Positions 9,801 to 19,601 of a stretch of DNA of 64,000 nt are shown piece by piece (position 1 is the stretch's first letter; each line of letters begins with the position of its first letter). The DNA is from Diaphorobacter aerolatus (GTDB taxonomy: Bacteria; Pseudomonadota; Gammaproteobacteria; Burkholderiales; Burkholderiaceae_C). The stretch is from positions 4,423,501-4,487,500 of the forward strand of contig NZ_CP060783.1 in assembly GCF_014489535.1 (NCBI RefSeq). The letters are read 5' to 3'. The notes beneath the pieces were generated by a model. That model did not search any database. It saw only the letters and a list, made by a program, of their open reading frames with translations, and was not told the DNA's origin. Both the position numbers and the translations under genes were made by a program.

Positions 9801-10316
9801 GCCGCGCACGGCGTATTCACCGGGGCTCACCACCTGCGAAACATGTGAATAGCCAGCCAGTGTGAGCTGTGCGCGCAGCCTTGCCTCGTCGAGTTTCTGC
9901 TTGGCCTTGAAATGAAAGGTGTAGCCCGCCAGGAACGACGGTGGAGCCACACGATAGAGCGCCGTGGTAGCGGGCACCAGCACCACGTCGGCGTCGCCCT
10001 GCGAGATGCGCCAGAGCGTTGCGAGGCGTTCGCTGATCAGATCCTGGTGCGGCGAGAAGGTGTCGTAGGGCAGGGTTTCCCAATCGGGGAACATGGCGCA
10101 GCGCAGCTCGGGCGCGAAGAATTCCATCTCGTCGATCAGGCGGCGCGCGTCGGTGGCGTCCGCCGTGACGATGGCCACCACATGCCTTTGCGCCTTTTCG
10201 CGCTCGGCCAGACGCGCGAGCAGCAGCGCGTCGGCCGATCCTGCGGGGCGCGGCATCGCGAAGCGTTTTCCGGGAGAGAGTTTGGGCAGATCCATGGGGT
10301 CAGTCGGCAGTGGCAA
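6822..10316 (-). CDS. mfd: Transcription-repair coupling factor Mfd
   Basis: A 1164-residue DNA translocase that removes stalled RNA polymerase and recruits UvrA. Visible in order: UvrB-homology region (FPDWETLPYDTFSPHQDLIS), RNA-polymerase-interacting domain (LKVGDPVVHSAHGIGRYLGL), superfamily 2 helicase with Walker A CGDVGFGKTE, motif II IIDEEHRFGV, motif III LTLTATPIPRT and motif VI QLRGRVGRS, and the C-terminal TRCF domain. Length is normal. An internal ATG at 10295 (MDLPKLSPGKRF) is an equally plausible start. Confidence 0.97.
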   Translation of the reverse strand: MPLPTDPMDLPKLSPGKRFAMPRPAGSADALLLARLAEREKAQRHVVAIVTADATDARRLIDEMEFFAPELRCAMFPDWETLPYDTFSPHQDLISERLATLWRISQGDADVVLVPATTALYRVAPPSFLAGYTFHFKAKQKLDEARLRAQLTLAGYSHVSQVVSPGEYAVRGGLIDLFPMGSHVPYRVDLFDDEIDSIRTFDPDTQRSLYPVPEVRLLPGREFPMDDEARAKFRNRWREMLEGDPTRSRIYKDMGNGVATAGIEYYLPLFFDDTATVFDYLGDDATVVLHGDLESAFQRFWQDTRERFRLVQGDAERPVLPPETLFLTADQFYTRAKDHAQLALRAHIEDVPDNAHFLKLDDLSVIRGAEDPLARLQAHILSTQHRVLLLAESDGRRESLLDFLRASHLNPPAFDSLDEFQHARDEKVGIATSTLATGFVWIDGGIDFVTETELFATAGTARRRRKQEQVSDVDALIKDLSELKVGDPVVHSAHGIGRYLGLINMDIGQKNPDGTAALQEFLHLEYADKAALYVPVSQLQLISRYTGVSADEAPLHRLGSGQWDKAKRKAAEQVRDSAAELLNIYARRAARQGHAFRFNVQDYEQFSNDFGFEETADQKAAIHAVIQDMISPQPMDRLVCGDVGFGKTEVALRAAFVAAMGGKQVALLAPTTLLAEQHFQTLVDRFSKWPIKVAEVSRFRSGKEITAAVKGIAEGTVDIVVGTHKLLSESTKFKDLGLLIIDEEHRFGVRHKEAMKALRAEVDVLTLTATPIPRTMGMALEGLRDLSVIATAPQRRLAIKTFVRNEGTGVIREAVLRELKRGGQCYFLHNEVETIGNRKQKLEEILPEARIAVAHGQMPERELEKVMRDFVAQRYNILLCSTIIETGIDVPTANTILISRADKFGLAQLHQLRGRVGRSHHQAYAYLMVPDIDGLTKQAAQRLEAIQQMEELGSGFYLAMHDLEIRGAGEVLGENQSGNMMEIGFQLYNEMLSEAVASLKAGREPDLLSPLSASTDINLHSPALLPDDYCGDVHLRLSFYKKLATAKTPQQIDTLLEEIVDRFGKLPAQAQTLIDVHRLRVMSQPYGVMKVDAAPGIINITFKPQPPIDPMNIIQLVQKNKHIKLAGNDKLRIERALPDPKDRAHLVRDILRSLGKPTNVEAVA

Positions 10317-10436
10317 GGCGAAAACGACGAAAACCCCGTAGCCGGGGCGACGGGGATTTGAGCGCTATTTTAAGGAACCCGGCATTGCTCATGTTTTGTA
10401 GTGATATCGCGGTCGCGCTGTCTACAATCGCGCCAA

Positions 10437-11206
10437 ATGAATTCGAATGAAGAACAGCCACAACCACAGCTCCTGGCTGCGCGCGCGCCGGTGCGCTGCT
10501 TTGCCCTGCTGCCGAGCGCCGGAGTGGGATCGCGCGCGGGCACGACGCAGCCCAAACAATACGCGCCGCTGGCCGCAAAGATGCTGGTCGAACACACGCT
10601 TGCAGCGTTCGCCGCCGTGCCTCGCATCGCGGGCGTGCATGTGGTGGTGACGCCCGGTGACGGCACCTTGCGCAAGCCCGATGCAACGTGGAATGTGATC
10701 GACGCCGGTGGGTCCACGCGTGCATCCAGCGTGTTCAACGGACTGCGTTTCCTGCTGACCAGCGGTGCGGCCCGTCGCGATGACTGGGTGCTGGTGCATG
10801 ACGCCGCGCGCTGCCTCGTGACACCGACCGAAATCGACGCGCTGATCGATGCCTGCCTGCCCGACGCCGTGGGTGGCCTGCTTGCGCTGCCGCTGCCGGA
10901 TACGCTCAAACTGTCGGTCGCAGGACGCAGCGCCGGCACGATAGAACGCGCCCACAAATGGCTCGCGCAAACACCGCAGATGTTCCGTGCGGGCCTGTTG
11001 CACGACGCATTGGAAGCCCACGCTGCGCGCGATTTTGCGGGCATCACCGATGAGGCCAGCGCGATCGAGGCGGCGGGATGCAGCCGTTGCTGGTGCCGGG
11101 CAGCGCGCAGAATTTCAAGGTCACGTATCCACAGGATTTCGCGCTCGCCGAAGCCATCCTATGGCAGCGTGCCCACCGTTCCACGCAGTCCCCGTGCGCC
11201 GTATGA
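10437..11206 (+). CDS. ispD: 2-C-methyl-D-erythritol 4-phosphate cytidylyltransferase IspD (frameshifted)
   Basis: Third enzyme of the MEP isoprenoid pathway. The nucleotide-binding region is recognisable ([23 protein letters not shown]), then [14 protein letters not shown] and AQTPQMFR. The frame is lost at the GGG 11075-11077: one added G continues as [29 protein letters not shown] and ends at TGA 11204-11206, giving about 256 residues. It precedes ispF by 23 bases, the usual ispD-ispF pair. The break looks like a sequencing error. Confidence 0.9.
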
Positions 11207-11229
11207 ACAGGCCCAGAGAACAGCACAGC

Positions 11230-11757
11230 ATGAATACCAAAGAATCGCAGCCCTTTGTTCCCTCTTCGCTCCAGATTCCACCGTTTCGCATCGGCGAAGG
11301 CTGGGACGTGCATGCGCTGGTACCGGGGCGCCCGCTGATCATCGGCGGTGTGGAGATTCCCCATACGCTGGGTTTGCTCGGGCATTCCGACGCGGACGTA
11401 TTGCTGCACGCAATCACCGACGCGCTGCTCGGCGCCGCTGCGCTGGGCGATATTGGCCGTCATTTCCCTGATACCGATGCGCAGTTCAAGGGAGCGCGAT
11501 CCGATGTGCTGCTCGCCGAGGCCGCGCGCCGTGTGCGTGCCGCAGGTTATGAGATCGGCAACGTGGACAGCACCGTGATCGCGCAGGCGCCGAAGCTGGC
11601 GCCGCATATTGGTGCGATGTGTGCCGTGATTGCGAGAGCGCTTGGGGTGCAGGTGGGGCAGGTGAATGTGAAGGCGAAGACGGCAGAGAAGATGGGGCCG
11701 GTAGGACAAGGGCAAGCCATGGAAGCCCGCGCCACAGCCCTGCTTTTCAGGATCTGA
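11230..11757 (+). CDS. ispF: 2-C-methyl-D-erythritol 2,4-cyclodiphosphate synthase IspF
   Basis: A 175-residue enzyme following IspD. Metal-ligand motif [19 protein letters not shown], then [29 protein letters not shown] and the C-terminal [14 protein letters not shown]. The N terminus is about 15 residues longer than usual ([15 protein letters not shown]) before the conserved core. Confidence 0.95.
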   Translation: MNTKESQPFVPSSLQIPPFRIGEGWDVHALVPGRPLIIGGVEIPHTLGLLGHSDADVLLHAITDALLGAAALGDIGRHFPDTDAQFKGARSDVLLAEAARRVRAAGYEIGNVDSTVIAQAPKLAPHIGAMCAVIARALGVQVGQVNVKAKTAEKMGPVGQGQAMEARATALLFRI

Positions 11758-11824
11758 GGTTTATGGGGTTTATGAGTTTTTATGACGAAGCCTTCGGCTT
11801 CGATGGCATCCAAATCCATTGTTC

Positions 11825-13395
11825 CTAACGCTTGCCATCGAGCGGCATGGGCTCCGAGTGTCCGCGCAGCGTCTCTCCTGCGCGCGGGGCAGGTGGCGTT
11901 TGACCTGGGGCCGTTGCAGGCGCTGTTTGGGGTCTGCGCCGTCAGGAAGTTCGGAGACGCGCTGTAGCTGGATGTGGGCGACGAGTCCGCCGGATGCGGC
12001 GTTGGCGAGGGCGAAGATTCCGCCCATGCGTTGCACAGTCTTGTCCACGATGGCAAGACCCAGGCCCGCGCCGGCTGCGGCGGTGCGCGCGGAGTCGCTG
12101 CGGAAAAAGGGTTTGGTGAGGTTGGCGAGCTGCTCGGGCGGCACGCCGTTGCCGTGGTCGCGCAGTTTGATCAGCACCCATTTGTCCCAGGACTTTGCGG
12201 TGATATCGACGTTGGTCACGCCGGTTTCCTTGTTCTTGCCGTAGCGGCGGGCGTTTTCCAGCAGGTTGGAGATCACGCGTGCCAGTTCGATCTCGTCGAC
12301 CAGCACGTTGAGATTTTCCGGCACGGCCATGTTGATTTGCAGCTCAAGGTGGTCCTGCACGGCGTAGACGCATGAGGAGACCACGCCGTAGAGATTGACC
12401 GGCGTGAGCGTCACCGCGTCGGGGCGCGCGTAGTCGAGGAACTTGTCGATGGTGGCATCGAGCTGCACGATGTCGGCAACCATATGTTCGCGTGCCACGT
12501 CATCGTTCACGCTCATCTCGGTTTCCAGGCGCAGGCGCGCAAGCGGCGTGCGCAGGTCGTGCGAGATCCCGGCGAGCATGACGGCGCGATCCTGCTCCAG
12601 CTTGGCGAGTTTCTGCGCCATGCGGTTGAAGCCGATGTTGACCTCGCGGATTTCGCTGGTCACGGCCTCTTCGTCGAGCTGGCTTGCCGCAAAGTCGCCG
12701 TCCTTCACGCGATTGGCAGCGTATGACAACTGTTTGAGCGGGCGGTTGATCAGGCGCGCGATCACGGCAGCTCCCGCGAGCGACAGGGCACCCGCAGTGA
12801 TCAGCCAGATCAGCCAGGTCTTGCCGCTCGCCGCCGACAGGCGCGAGCGATCCATGAGCAGCCAGTTCGGATCGCCATTGATCGTGAAGCCGACCCACAG
12901 ACCTTGTTCACCGTTGACGCTGCTCGCCAGAATCGTGCCTGGCCCCAGGCGGCGTGTCAGCTCTTCGGTCAGGCGCGCGCCCAGCGCGGATTGCGGCAGG
13001 TGCTCGAACTTGTCGCTGGGCTCGCGCGGCAGGATGCGCACGCCTTCCTGATCGGCCATGGTCTTGATGAGCGAGACCCGCGCGATGGCGTCGGCGTGCA
13101 CCAGCGCCGCGCGACTCAGGTTCACGAGCGAGGCGATCTGTTGCGCGGTCTGCAGCGTGCGAGGCTCGAATTCGAGCGCACGCAGCGTCTGCAGCCACGC
13201 CAGAATCGAGCCGACCAGCAGCAGCGCGAGCAGGAAAAAAGTACGCCAGAAAAGATTGAGCCCCACGCGGGCGCGCTGGGCCGAGTTGTTCTTTGGCGCT
13301 TCCAGCGGTGCCGGACTGGTGGCTTCCGGATAGGCGGGATCTGGACGTTTGGCGCTCATGGAGGATGGCAGCAATTTTCGGTAGAAGGGAAGCAT
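11825..13395 (-). CDS. EnvZ-like sensor histidine kinase (frameshifted near the C terminus)
   Basis: Membrane histidine kinase paired with the upstream response regulator. Two membrane segments (LFWRTFFLLALLLVGSILAWL; TWLIWLITAGALSLAGAAVIARL) flank a periplasmic domain; then HAMP, the H box (LAGISHDLRTPLARLRLE), N box (SNLLENARRYGK), G boxes (AGAGLGLAIVDKTVQRMGG). After LPDGADPKQRL the listed frame runs on into unrelated basic sequence to 11770. Adding one base at the G run 11886-11889 gives a short tail ending PMPLDGKR and a stop at 11825. The start may be ATG 13359 (MSAKRPDPAYP). Confidence 0.87.
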
Positions 13396-13428
13396 GAAAG
13401 GCAGACGGCGGTTGCCGGTCTGCCTTTC
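13396..13428. other. Strong hairpin between the kinase and response-regulator genes
   Basis: Perfect 11-bp inverted repeat GAAAGGCAGAC/GTCTGCCTTTC with an 11- to 12-base loop, immediately before the kinase start. The T stretch is short, so it could be a partial terminator or a stabiliser that lowers kinase expression relative to the regulator. Confidence 0.45.
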
Positions 13429-13520
13429 TTCAGAGGATTTTCGCAGCAGCCATGCTCACAACCCGTGGATTGCGCAGCATGGCACAGGCAAAGCCTCACA
13501 GCGGTGAATGGTGCGGGCGA

Positions 13521-14252
13521 TCAGCTCGTTCCGTCCGGCACGAACACATAGCCCACGCCCCACACCGTCTGGATGTAGCGCGGAGCCGCAGCGTCCACTT
13601 CCACCAGCTTGCGCAGACTCGAGATCTGCACGTCAAGGCTTCGGTCAAACGGCTCGAACTCGCGACCACGCGCCAGCAAGGCGAGCTTTTCACGCGACAG
13701 CGGCTGGCGCGGATGGCGCACCAAGGCCTTGAGCATCGCGAATTCGCCCGTGGTCAGCGGCAGCTCTTCGCCATTCTTCTGAAGCGCACGCGTGCCCAGA
13801 TCGAAGGTGAAGGGGCCGAAAGTCACGACCTCGTTGTCGCCAGAAGGCGCACCGGGAGCCTCCTGAGGCGGGCGGCGGCGCAGCACCGCGTGAATGCGGG
13901 CCAGCAACTCGCGCGGGTTGAACGGTTTGCCCAGATAGTCATCAGCGCCCACTTCCAGACCCACGATGCGGTCCACGTCCTCACCCTTGGCGGTCAGCAT
14001 GATGATCGGCGTGCGGTCGTTGGCGGCGCGCAGACGGCGGCAGATCGACAGCCCGTCTTCTCCGGGCATCATCAGATCCAGCACGATCAGATCCACCGTC
14101 TCACGCAGCAGGATGCGGTTCAGCGCCTTGCCGTCCTCGGCAACCATGACCTCGAACCCTTCCTGAGTGAGATAGCGCCGCAGCAGATCGCGGATGCGGG
14201 CGTCGTCATCAACTACGAGAACCTTGTCGGTGCGGTTGGTTGTTGTGGCCAT
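13521..14252 (-). CDS. ompR: OmpR-family response regulator
   Basis: A 243-residue regulator: receiver domain with acidic pocket VVDDD near residue 14-18, phospho-acceptor in LIVLDLMMPGEDG, Lys in DDYLGKPFNPRELL; C-terminal winged helix (LTTGEFAMLKALVRHPRQPLSREKL; YIQTVWGVGYVFVPDG). The partner kinase follows downstream on the same strand. Confidence 0.92.
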   Translation of the reverse strand: MATTTNRTDKVLVVDDDARIRDLLRRYLTQEGFEVMVAEDGKALNRILLRETVDLIVLDLMMPGEDGLSICRRLRAANDRTPIIMLTAKGEDVDRIVGLEVGADDYLGKPFNPRELLARIHAVLRRRPPQEAPGAPSGDNEVVTFGPFTFDLGTRALQKNGEELPLTTGEFAMLKALVRHPRQPLSREKLALLARGREFEPFDRSLDVQISSLRKLVEVDAAAPRYIQTVWGVGYVFVPDGTS

Positions 14253-14472
14253 AACTTTCCTCAGTCCAATTTGTAACAGAGCCGATTCTGACCAGCTTGC
14301 GGCGAGATTGTTTGCTTTTTTTGGTCAGGTTGACCCAATGTTACAAATATTGCGACAAAACGCCGAGTCCCGGGAAGTCCTTTACACGGCTGACACCTCA
14401 TCTATGCAATATAAAGATCGAATATTCCGTCGATGGCCCCGGTATGTCGGCCTGCTTTAGAAGAAAGGTGAT

Positions 14473-15204
14473 ATGGCTGGATTCGCTGTAAAAACGGTAG
14501 CTGCAATGGGTCTCCTGGCATGTGCAGGAGCGGTCCTCGCGCAAAACGGCAATGCGTCGCAGGCGAGTGCGGTGCCGCAGAACGTGCTGCAACTTTCCGC
14601 ATCAGGCGCTGTCGAAGTGCAGCAGGATGTGTTGGTGATGCAGTTGTCCACCACCAAGGAGGGCAACGACGCCGCCAGCGTGCAGCAGCAACTCAAGCAG
14701 ATCATGGACGCCGCGCTGGCCCAGGCCAAACGCGACGCCAAGCCGCAGCAGATGGAAGTGCGCAGCGGCGATTTCACGCTCTACCCGCGCAACAACAAGG
14801 ATGGAAAGATCGCCGGTTGGCAGGGCCGGGCGGTGCTGATTCTGGAAGGCAAGGACTTCTCGCGCATCACGACCACCGCCGGGGCGGTGCAGAACATGAC
14901 CGTCAGCTCGGTCTCGTTCGGTCTTTCGCGCGAGGCGCGTGAGAAAGTGGAAGGCGAGGCGCAGGCCAAGGCCATCGCCGCTTTCAAGGAACGCGCTACC
15001 TCGATTGCCAAGGATTTCGGTTTCTCCAGCTACACGCTGCGCGAGATTCAGGTGAACGACAACAGCAATGTGCTCATGCCCTACGCTGCGCGTGCCAATG
15101 GCGGGATGATGAAGTCGTCCATGGCAGCCGACTCGCCGGTGCCAGTGGAAGCCGGCAAGGCGCGCGTCGAGGTTTCGGTATCGGGTTCTGTCCAGTTGCG
15201 TTGA
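14473..15204 (+). CDS. SIMPL-domain (DUF541) periplasmic protein
   Basis: A 243-residue exported protein with signal peptide (AAMGLLACAGAVLAQNG) and a SIMPL/DUF541 body: LQLSASGAVEVQQDVLVMQLSTTKEG at the start and VEVSVSGSVQLR at the end, the paired strands typical of the family. Related proteins (for example OmpW-like oxidative-stress protein YggE) are associated with envelope stress. An AAAGG site lies six bases upstream of the ATG. Confidence 0.85.
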   Translation: MAGFAVKTVAAMGLLACAGAVLAQNGNASQASAVPQNVLQLSASGAVEVQQDVLVMQLSTTKEGNDAASVQQQLKQIMDAALAQAKRDAKPQQMEVRSGDFTLYPRNNKDGKIAGWQGRAVLILEGKDFSRITTTAGAVQNMTVSSVSFGLSREAREKVEGEAQAKAIAAFKERATSIAKDFGFSSYTLREIQVNDNSNVLMPYAARANGGMMKSSMAADSPVPVEAGKARVEVSVSGSVQLR

Positions 15205-15276
15205 GCACGCGTTTGTGCCAACAATATGCGGACATCAGGAGATGGACTTATGAACCGATAGGCTCCTCCTGATCGC

Positions 15277-15313
15277 AGTCCTCGCATTTGTCATTGAGAC
15301 GGGTGCGAGGACT
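15277..15313. terminator. Terminator between the SIMPL gene and bdhA
   Basis: Ten-base perfect stem AGTCCTCGCA/TGCGAGGACT followed by TTT on the forward strand, between convergent genes. Confidence 0.75.
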
Positions 15314-15331
15314 TTCTATTTGCGCGCCCGC

Positions 15332-16114
15332 TTATTGAGCGGTCCAGCCGCCATCCATGTTCCAGGCCACGCCGCAGATGTTGTTGCCGGCAGGCGAGCA
15401 GAAGAAGGCCGCCAGTTCGCCGAGTTCGTCGGTGGTGGTGAAGCGCAGCGATGGTTCCTTTTCGCTCAACAGCTCCTTGGTGGCTTCTTCGGCCGACACA
15501 CCGTTTTCAGCGGCCTTGGCGTCGATCTGCTTTTGCACCAGCGGAGTCAGCACCCAGCCGGGGCAGATGGCGTTGCAGGTGACCCCGAGCGCCGCGTTTT
15601 CGAGCGCAGTCACCTTGGTCAGGCCGACGATGCCGTGCTTGGCGGCCACATAAGCCGCTTTCTGGGCGGACCCGACCAGGCCGTGCACCGAGGCGATGTT
15701 GATGATGCGACCCCACTTGGCGGCCTGCATCGCGGGCAGGGCAAGGCGCGAGGTGTGGAACGCGCTAGAGAGGTTGATCGCGATGATCGAATCCCACTTC
15801 TCTACGGGGAAATCCTGCACCGGAGCCACGTGCTGGATACCGGCGTTATTAACGAGAATGTCGACGCGGCCGAACTGGCCTGCGGCGTACTTCATCATGT
15901 CTTCGATTTCCGAAGGGCGGCTCATGTCCGCGCCGTGGTAGGCCACCTTCACGCCATGCGCGTTGCCCGCTTCGAGCACTTCGGCGCGCGAGCCATCCAC
16001 ATCACCGAATCCGTTGAGCACGATGTTGGCGCCCTGGCGCGCCAGCGCCTTGGCAATGCCGAGGCCGATGCCGCTGGTGGAACCGGTGACGAGTGCTGTC
16101 TTGCCATTGAGCAT
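15332..16114 (-). CDS. bdhA: 3-hydroxybutyrate dehydrogenase
   Basis: A 260-residue short-chain dehydrogenase that oxidises 3-hydroxybutyrate to acetoacetate in polyhydroxybutyrate/ketone metabolism. Cofactor site TGSTSGIGLGIA, NNAGIQHV, catalytic Ser region INIASVHGLVG and YVAAKHG (Tyr-x3-Lys), C-terminal NICGVAWNMDGGWTAQ, all typical of the PHB-type enzyme. Length is normal. Confidence 0.93.
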   Translation of the reverse strand: MLNGKTALVTGSTSGIGLGIAKALARQGANIVLNGFGDVDGSRAEVLEAGNAHGVKVAYHGADMSRPSEIEDMMKYAAGQFGRVDILVNNAGIQHVAPVQDFPVEKWDSIIAINLSSAFHTSRLALPAMQAAKWGRIINIASVHGLVGSAQKAAYVAAKHGIVGLTKVTALENAALGVTCNAICPGWVLTPLVQKQIDAKAAENGVSAEEATKELLSEKEPSLRFTTTDELGELAAFFCSPAGNNICGVAWNMDGGWTAQ

Positions 16115-16178
16115 AAAAGTCTCTCCAAATCAATTACGATGCAAACATTATCGAGGGCACGAGATCAAGTTGATTCCC

Positions 16179-17105
16179 ATGATTGAACCTACGCTGAATT
16201 ACGTACCGTGTCCGGGCCTTGCGGCGACGAGTCCAGCCGAGTCGAACGGTCATCGAATGGCCTATTGGGAGTGGAACGATACGGGAAATCCCGCGCATCC
16301 GCATGTCCTCATCTGCGTGCATGGTCTTTCACGACAGGGTCGCGACTTTGACGTATTCGCGCGGCGCATGAGTCGGCACACACGCGTGATCTGCCCCGAC
16401 GTCGTAGGGCGCGGCATGAGCGACTGGCTGGCCGATCCGCAGGGCTATCAGATTCCCACCTATGTCGGCGACATGGTCGCGCTCATCCATCATCTGCATG
16501 CGGAGCACCCGATCACGCGGCTCGACTGGGTTGGCACCAGCATGGGAGGACTCATCGGCCTTGTCGTGAGCGGCGCGAAGGAACTATCGCTGCCCGTGCC
16601 GGTGCACTCCCTGGTGCTCAACGACGTCGGCCCCGCGGTGCAGTGGGAGGCTTTGCAACGCATCGGCTCCTATCTCGGGCGTCCGCTCAGGTTTGATTCG
16701 GTGGAAGCCGCAGCCGACGAAATGCGCAAGATCTCGGCAGGCTTTGGTGCGCACTCGACCGAGGAATGGCTGGCGCTCTCGCGGCCCATGGTGGCCCGCG
16801 CGGGCCACGGTCGTCTGCGCCTGCACTACGACCCGGGCATCGCCGCGCCGCTGCGCAAGATGACGCAGCAGGCGGCCGAGGAAGGCGAGGCCTTTCTATG
16901 GAAGCTCTACGAGCAGATCACTGCACGCACGCTGCTGCTGCGCGGTGCGCAATCGGATCTGCTGAGTCCGGCAACGGCCGAACGCATGACGCAGGTCGGG
17001 CCTCGCGCGCGCCTCGCGGTGTTTGAATTCGTCGGCCATGCCCCCACCTTGGTCGCTGATGATCAGGGCAGCGTGGTCGAGCGCTTCCTGTGCGGCAGTG
17101 AGTGA
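16179..17105 (+). CDS. Alpha/beta-fold hydrolase
   Basis: A 308-residue serine hydrolase. Oxyanion region CVHGLSRQGRDFD, nucleophile elbow GTSMGG, acid within RGAQSDLLSPA, and catalytic His in FVGHAPTL near the C terminus. I use the ATG at 16179 because upstream codons overlap the bdhA promoter region. The stop overlaps a GTG and lies just before spoT. Substrate unknown. Confidence 0.82.
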   Translation: MIEPTLNYVPCPGLAATSPAESNGHRMAYWEWNDTGNPAHPHVLICVHGLSRQGRDFDVFARRMSRHTRVICPDVVGRGMSDWLADPQGYQIPTYVGDMVALIHHLHAEHPITRLDWVGTSMGGLIGLVVSGAKELSLPVPVHSLVLNDVGPAVQWEALQRIGSYLGRPLRFDSVEAAADEMRKISAGFGAHSTEEWLALSRPMVARAGHGRLRLHYDPGIAAPLRKMTQQAAEEGEAFLWKLYEQITARTLLLRGAQSDLLSPATAERMTQVGPRARLAVFEFVGHAPTLVADDQGSVVERFLCGSE

Positions 17106-17141
17106 ACGGCCAGGCCAGCGAGAGAGAACAACGGAGAATCC

Positions 17142-19363
17142 ATGAAAACGAGTGCAATCGGCACATCCCCCCTGCAAGCGCAGACTTGGCATCGGGATCG
17201 ACCGTCGCTGCGACCGAAGCCGTTCCGCAACTCATCGCCGCCACCTCCGATGTTTCGCCCGAGCATGTCGGTTCGCTTGACAAGGTGCGCGCCTTTTCGC
17301 TTCCCCTGCTGTCGGGCGAGTTTCTGGAAACCGGCGAAAGCACGCTCCGACATGCCGATGCCGTGGCGAACATCCTCAAGAGCATAGGCAGTTCGGAGAC
17401 CTTGCAGTCGGCGGTCTATCTGGTCTACGCCTCGTCCCATCTGAACAAGCCGCAGGAGGTCATTACCAAGGCCTTCGGCGAGAACTTTGCCGAGTTGGCG
17501 GTGGAGACCACCAAGCTGATGCGCGTGCAGGAACAGGCGCGTGCCGCGCAGGTTGCGGGCCTGCAGGTCGATGACATCGCCACGCAAACCGAGAACGTGC
17601 GCAAGATGCTGCTCGCGTTCTCCAAAGACTTGCGTGTGGTGCTGCTGCGACTGGCCTCGCGCCTGCAAACGCTGCGCTTCTATGCCGCCAGCAAACGACC
17701 GGTATCGCCGGGCATGGCGCGCGAAGCCTTGCAGGTGTTTGCGCCGCTCGCCAATCGGCTGGGCATCTGGCAGATCAAGTGGGAGCTTGAGGACCTGTCG
17801 TTCCGGTTTCTCGAACCCGATACGTACAAGGAAATCGCCCGCAACCTCGATGAAAAGCGCGCCGAACGCGAGCTCTACATGGAGCAATTGCGCAGCCGGC
17901 TCGAGTCGGAACTGCGTGCGCGCAGCATCAGCGCGACCGTCAAGGGCAGGCCCAAGCACATCTACAGCATCGTCAAGAAGATGCGCGGCAAGTCGCTCAA
18001 CTTCAATCAGGTGTTCGACATCCGCGCGCTGCGCGTGATCGTGTCGTCGGTGAAGGACTGCTACGCGGCGCTGTCGTGGGTGCATTCGCATTTCGAGCCG
18101 ATCGAGGCCGAGTTCGACGACTACATCGCCCGTCCCAAGGCCAATGGCTACCAGTCGCTGCACACCGTGGTGCGCGACGAATCCGGCAAGGCCATCGAAA
18201 TCCAGATCCGCACGCAGGCCATGGACGATCACGCCGAAAGCGGCGTGGCGGCGCACTGGGCCTACAAGGAGGCGGGCACCAAGGGCTATGCGGGCGTATC
18301 CGCCACGAGCGAGTACGACGCAAAGATCGCCGTGCTGCGCCAACTGCTGGCCTGGGAACGCGACATGACCGGTGCGGACAGTCGCAGCGGGCTGTTCGAC
18401 GACCGCATCTACGTATTGACGCCGGACGCCGCCGTGATCGAGCTGCCGCGTGGTTCCACGCCGGTCGACTTTGCCTATGCCGTGCACACCAACGTCGGCC
18501 ATCGCTGCCGTGGGGCCAAGGTCGACGGCACCATGGTGCCGCTGAACACCCAGCTCGAAAACGGCCAGAGCGTCGAGATCATCACCGTAAAAGAGGGTCG
18601 CCCGTCACGCGACTGGCTCAATCCGGAACTCGGCTATCTCACCAGTCACCGCGCCCGTGCCAAGGTACGCGCCTGGTTCAATGCGCAGGCCACGCACATC
18701 ACCGTCTCCAAGGGCCGCGAAGCCGTTGAAAAGCTGTTGCAGCGTGAAGGCAAGACGGCCATGAGGCTCGATGACCTGGCCGCGCAACTCGGCCTCAAAT
18801 CGGCCGATGCGCTGTTTGAGGTCGTCGGCAAGGACGAGTTGTCGCTGCGCTCCATCGAAATGCTGCTCAGGCCCGCGCCGGTGCCGTCGGAAGTCACGCC
18901 CGACGAAATGAATCTGGTGCGCAAGAGCCGCGCAAGCGATTCCGGATCCAAGGGCGGCGTGCTGGTCGTGGGGATCGACTCGCTCATGACCCAGCTCGCC
19001 AAATGCTGCAAACCCGCGCCGCCCGACGAAATCCGTGGCTTCGTCACCCGTGGCAAGGGCGTGAGCGTGCACCGCGCCGACTGCAGCAATTTCCGCGAAA
19101 TGGCCGCACGCAACGCCGAACGCGTCATCGAAGTGGAGTGGGGCGCCTCCAAGCCGCAAAAGGAAAGCGCCGTCTACCCCGTCGACGTCGCCGTCGAAGC
19201 CCACGACCGCCAGGGCCTGCTGCGCGACATCTCCGAAGTCTTCGCACGCGAAAAGACCAACGTCATCGGCGTGCAGACCCAGTCCCTCAAAGGCACAGCC
19301 TGGATGACCTTCACCGTAGAAGTCTCCGACTCAGGCCGCCTCAACAAGGTTCTGGGCAGGTAG
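17142..19363 (+). CDS. spoT: Bifunctional (p)ppGpp synthetase/hydrolase SpoT/RelA (frameshift at N terminus)
   Basis: About 740 residues: HD hydrolase domain (ESTLRHADAVANIL), synthetase (SIVKKMRGKSLNFNQVFDIRALRVIV; ARPKANGYQSLHTVV), TGS domain (RIYVLTPDAAVIELPRGSTPVDFAYAVH) and C-terminal ACT domain. The best start is ATG 17142 with GGAG eight bases upstream, but that frame reaches the main frame only if the C6 run 17167-17172 had one more C (MKTSAIGTSPPASADLASG). Without it a GTG at 17102, overlapping the hydrolase stop, would be used. Confidence 0.92.
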
Positions 19364-19549
19364 CAACCGTCCCCGGCGTGTTTTCGGCGCGAAGGCGCTG
19401 AGACTGTGCCATAATGGAAGGCTTGGAAGAAGCAAGGGACTTCAGCAGTCTTTGGCAGGTTCAAAAGGTAAGGGATCAGCGAAAAAATCCCGAAACCGAG
19501 AAGCTGGCGATTTTTACTGCTACAATTTCAGCTTCTCGAACAGAACAAC

Positions 19550-19597
19550 AGGCGCGTAGCTCAGCTGGTTAGAGCACCACCTTGACATGGTGGGGGT
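19550..19597 (+). tRNA. tRNA-Val (GAC) gene, truncated at the element junction
   Basis: The 5' acceptor strand, D arm and complete anticodon arm (CCACC-TTGACAT-GGTGG, anticodon GAC) are present, but the match ends after GGGGGT at 19597. The T arm, 3' acceptor strand and CCA are missing and are replaced by element sequence. A TACAAT -10 box lies at 19521-19526. A normal tRNA here would continue with a GTTCGANTC T-loop, which is absent, so this copy should be non-functional. Confidence 0.85.
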
Positions 19598-19601
19598 TGA
19601 T

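Noticed and set aside
6882..9848. 988-residue open frame on the forward strand
   Set aside because: It is the antisense of mfd; long shadow frames are expected in G+C-rich DNA, and the composition (His/Arg/Gln-rich) is typical of a shadow.
17063..18502. 479-residue reverse-strand frame across spoT
   Set aside because: It is antisense to well-conserved SpoT domains and has no family signature or ribosome site.
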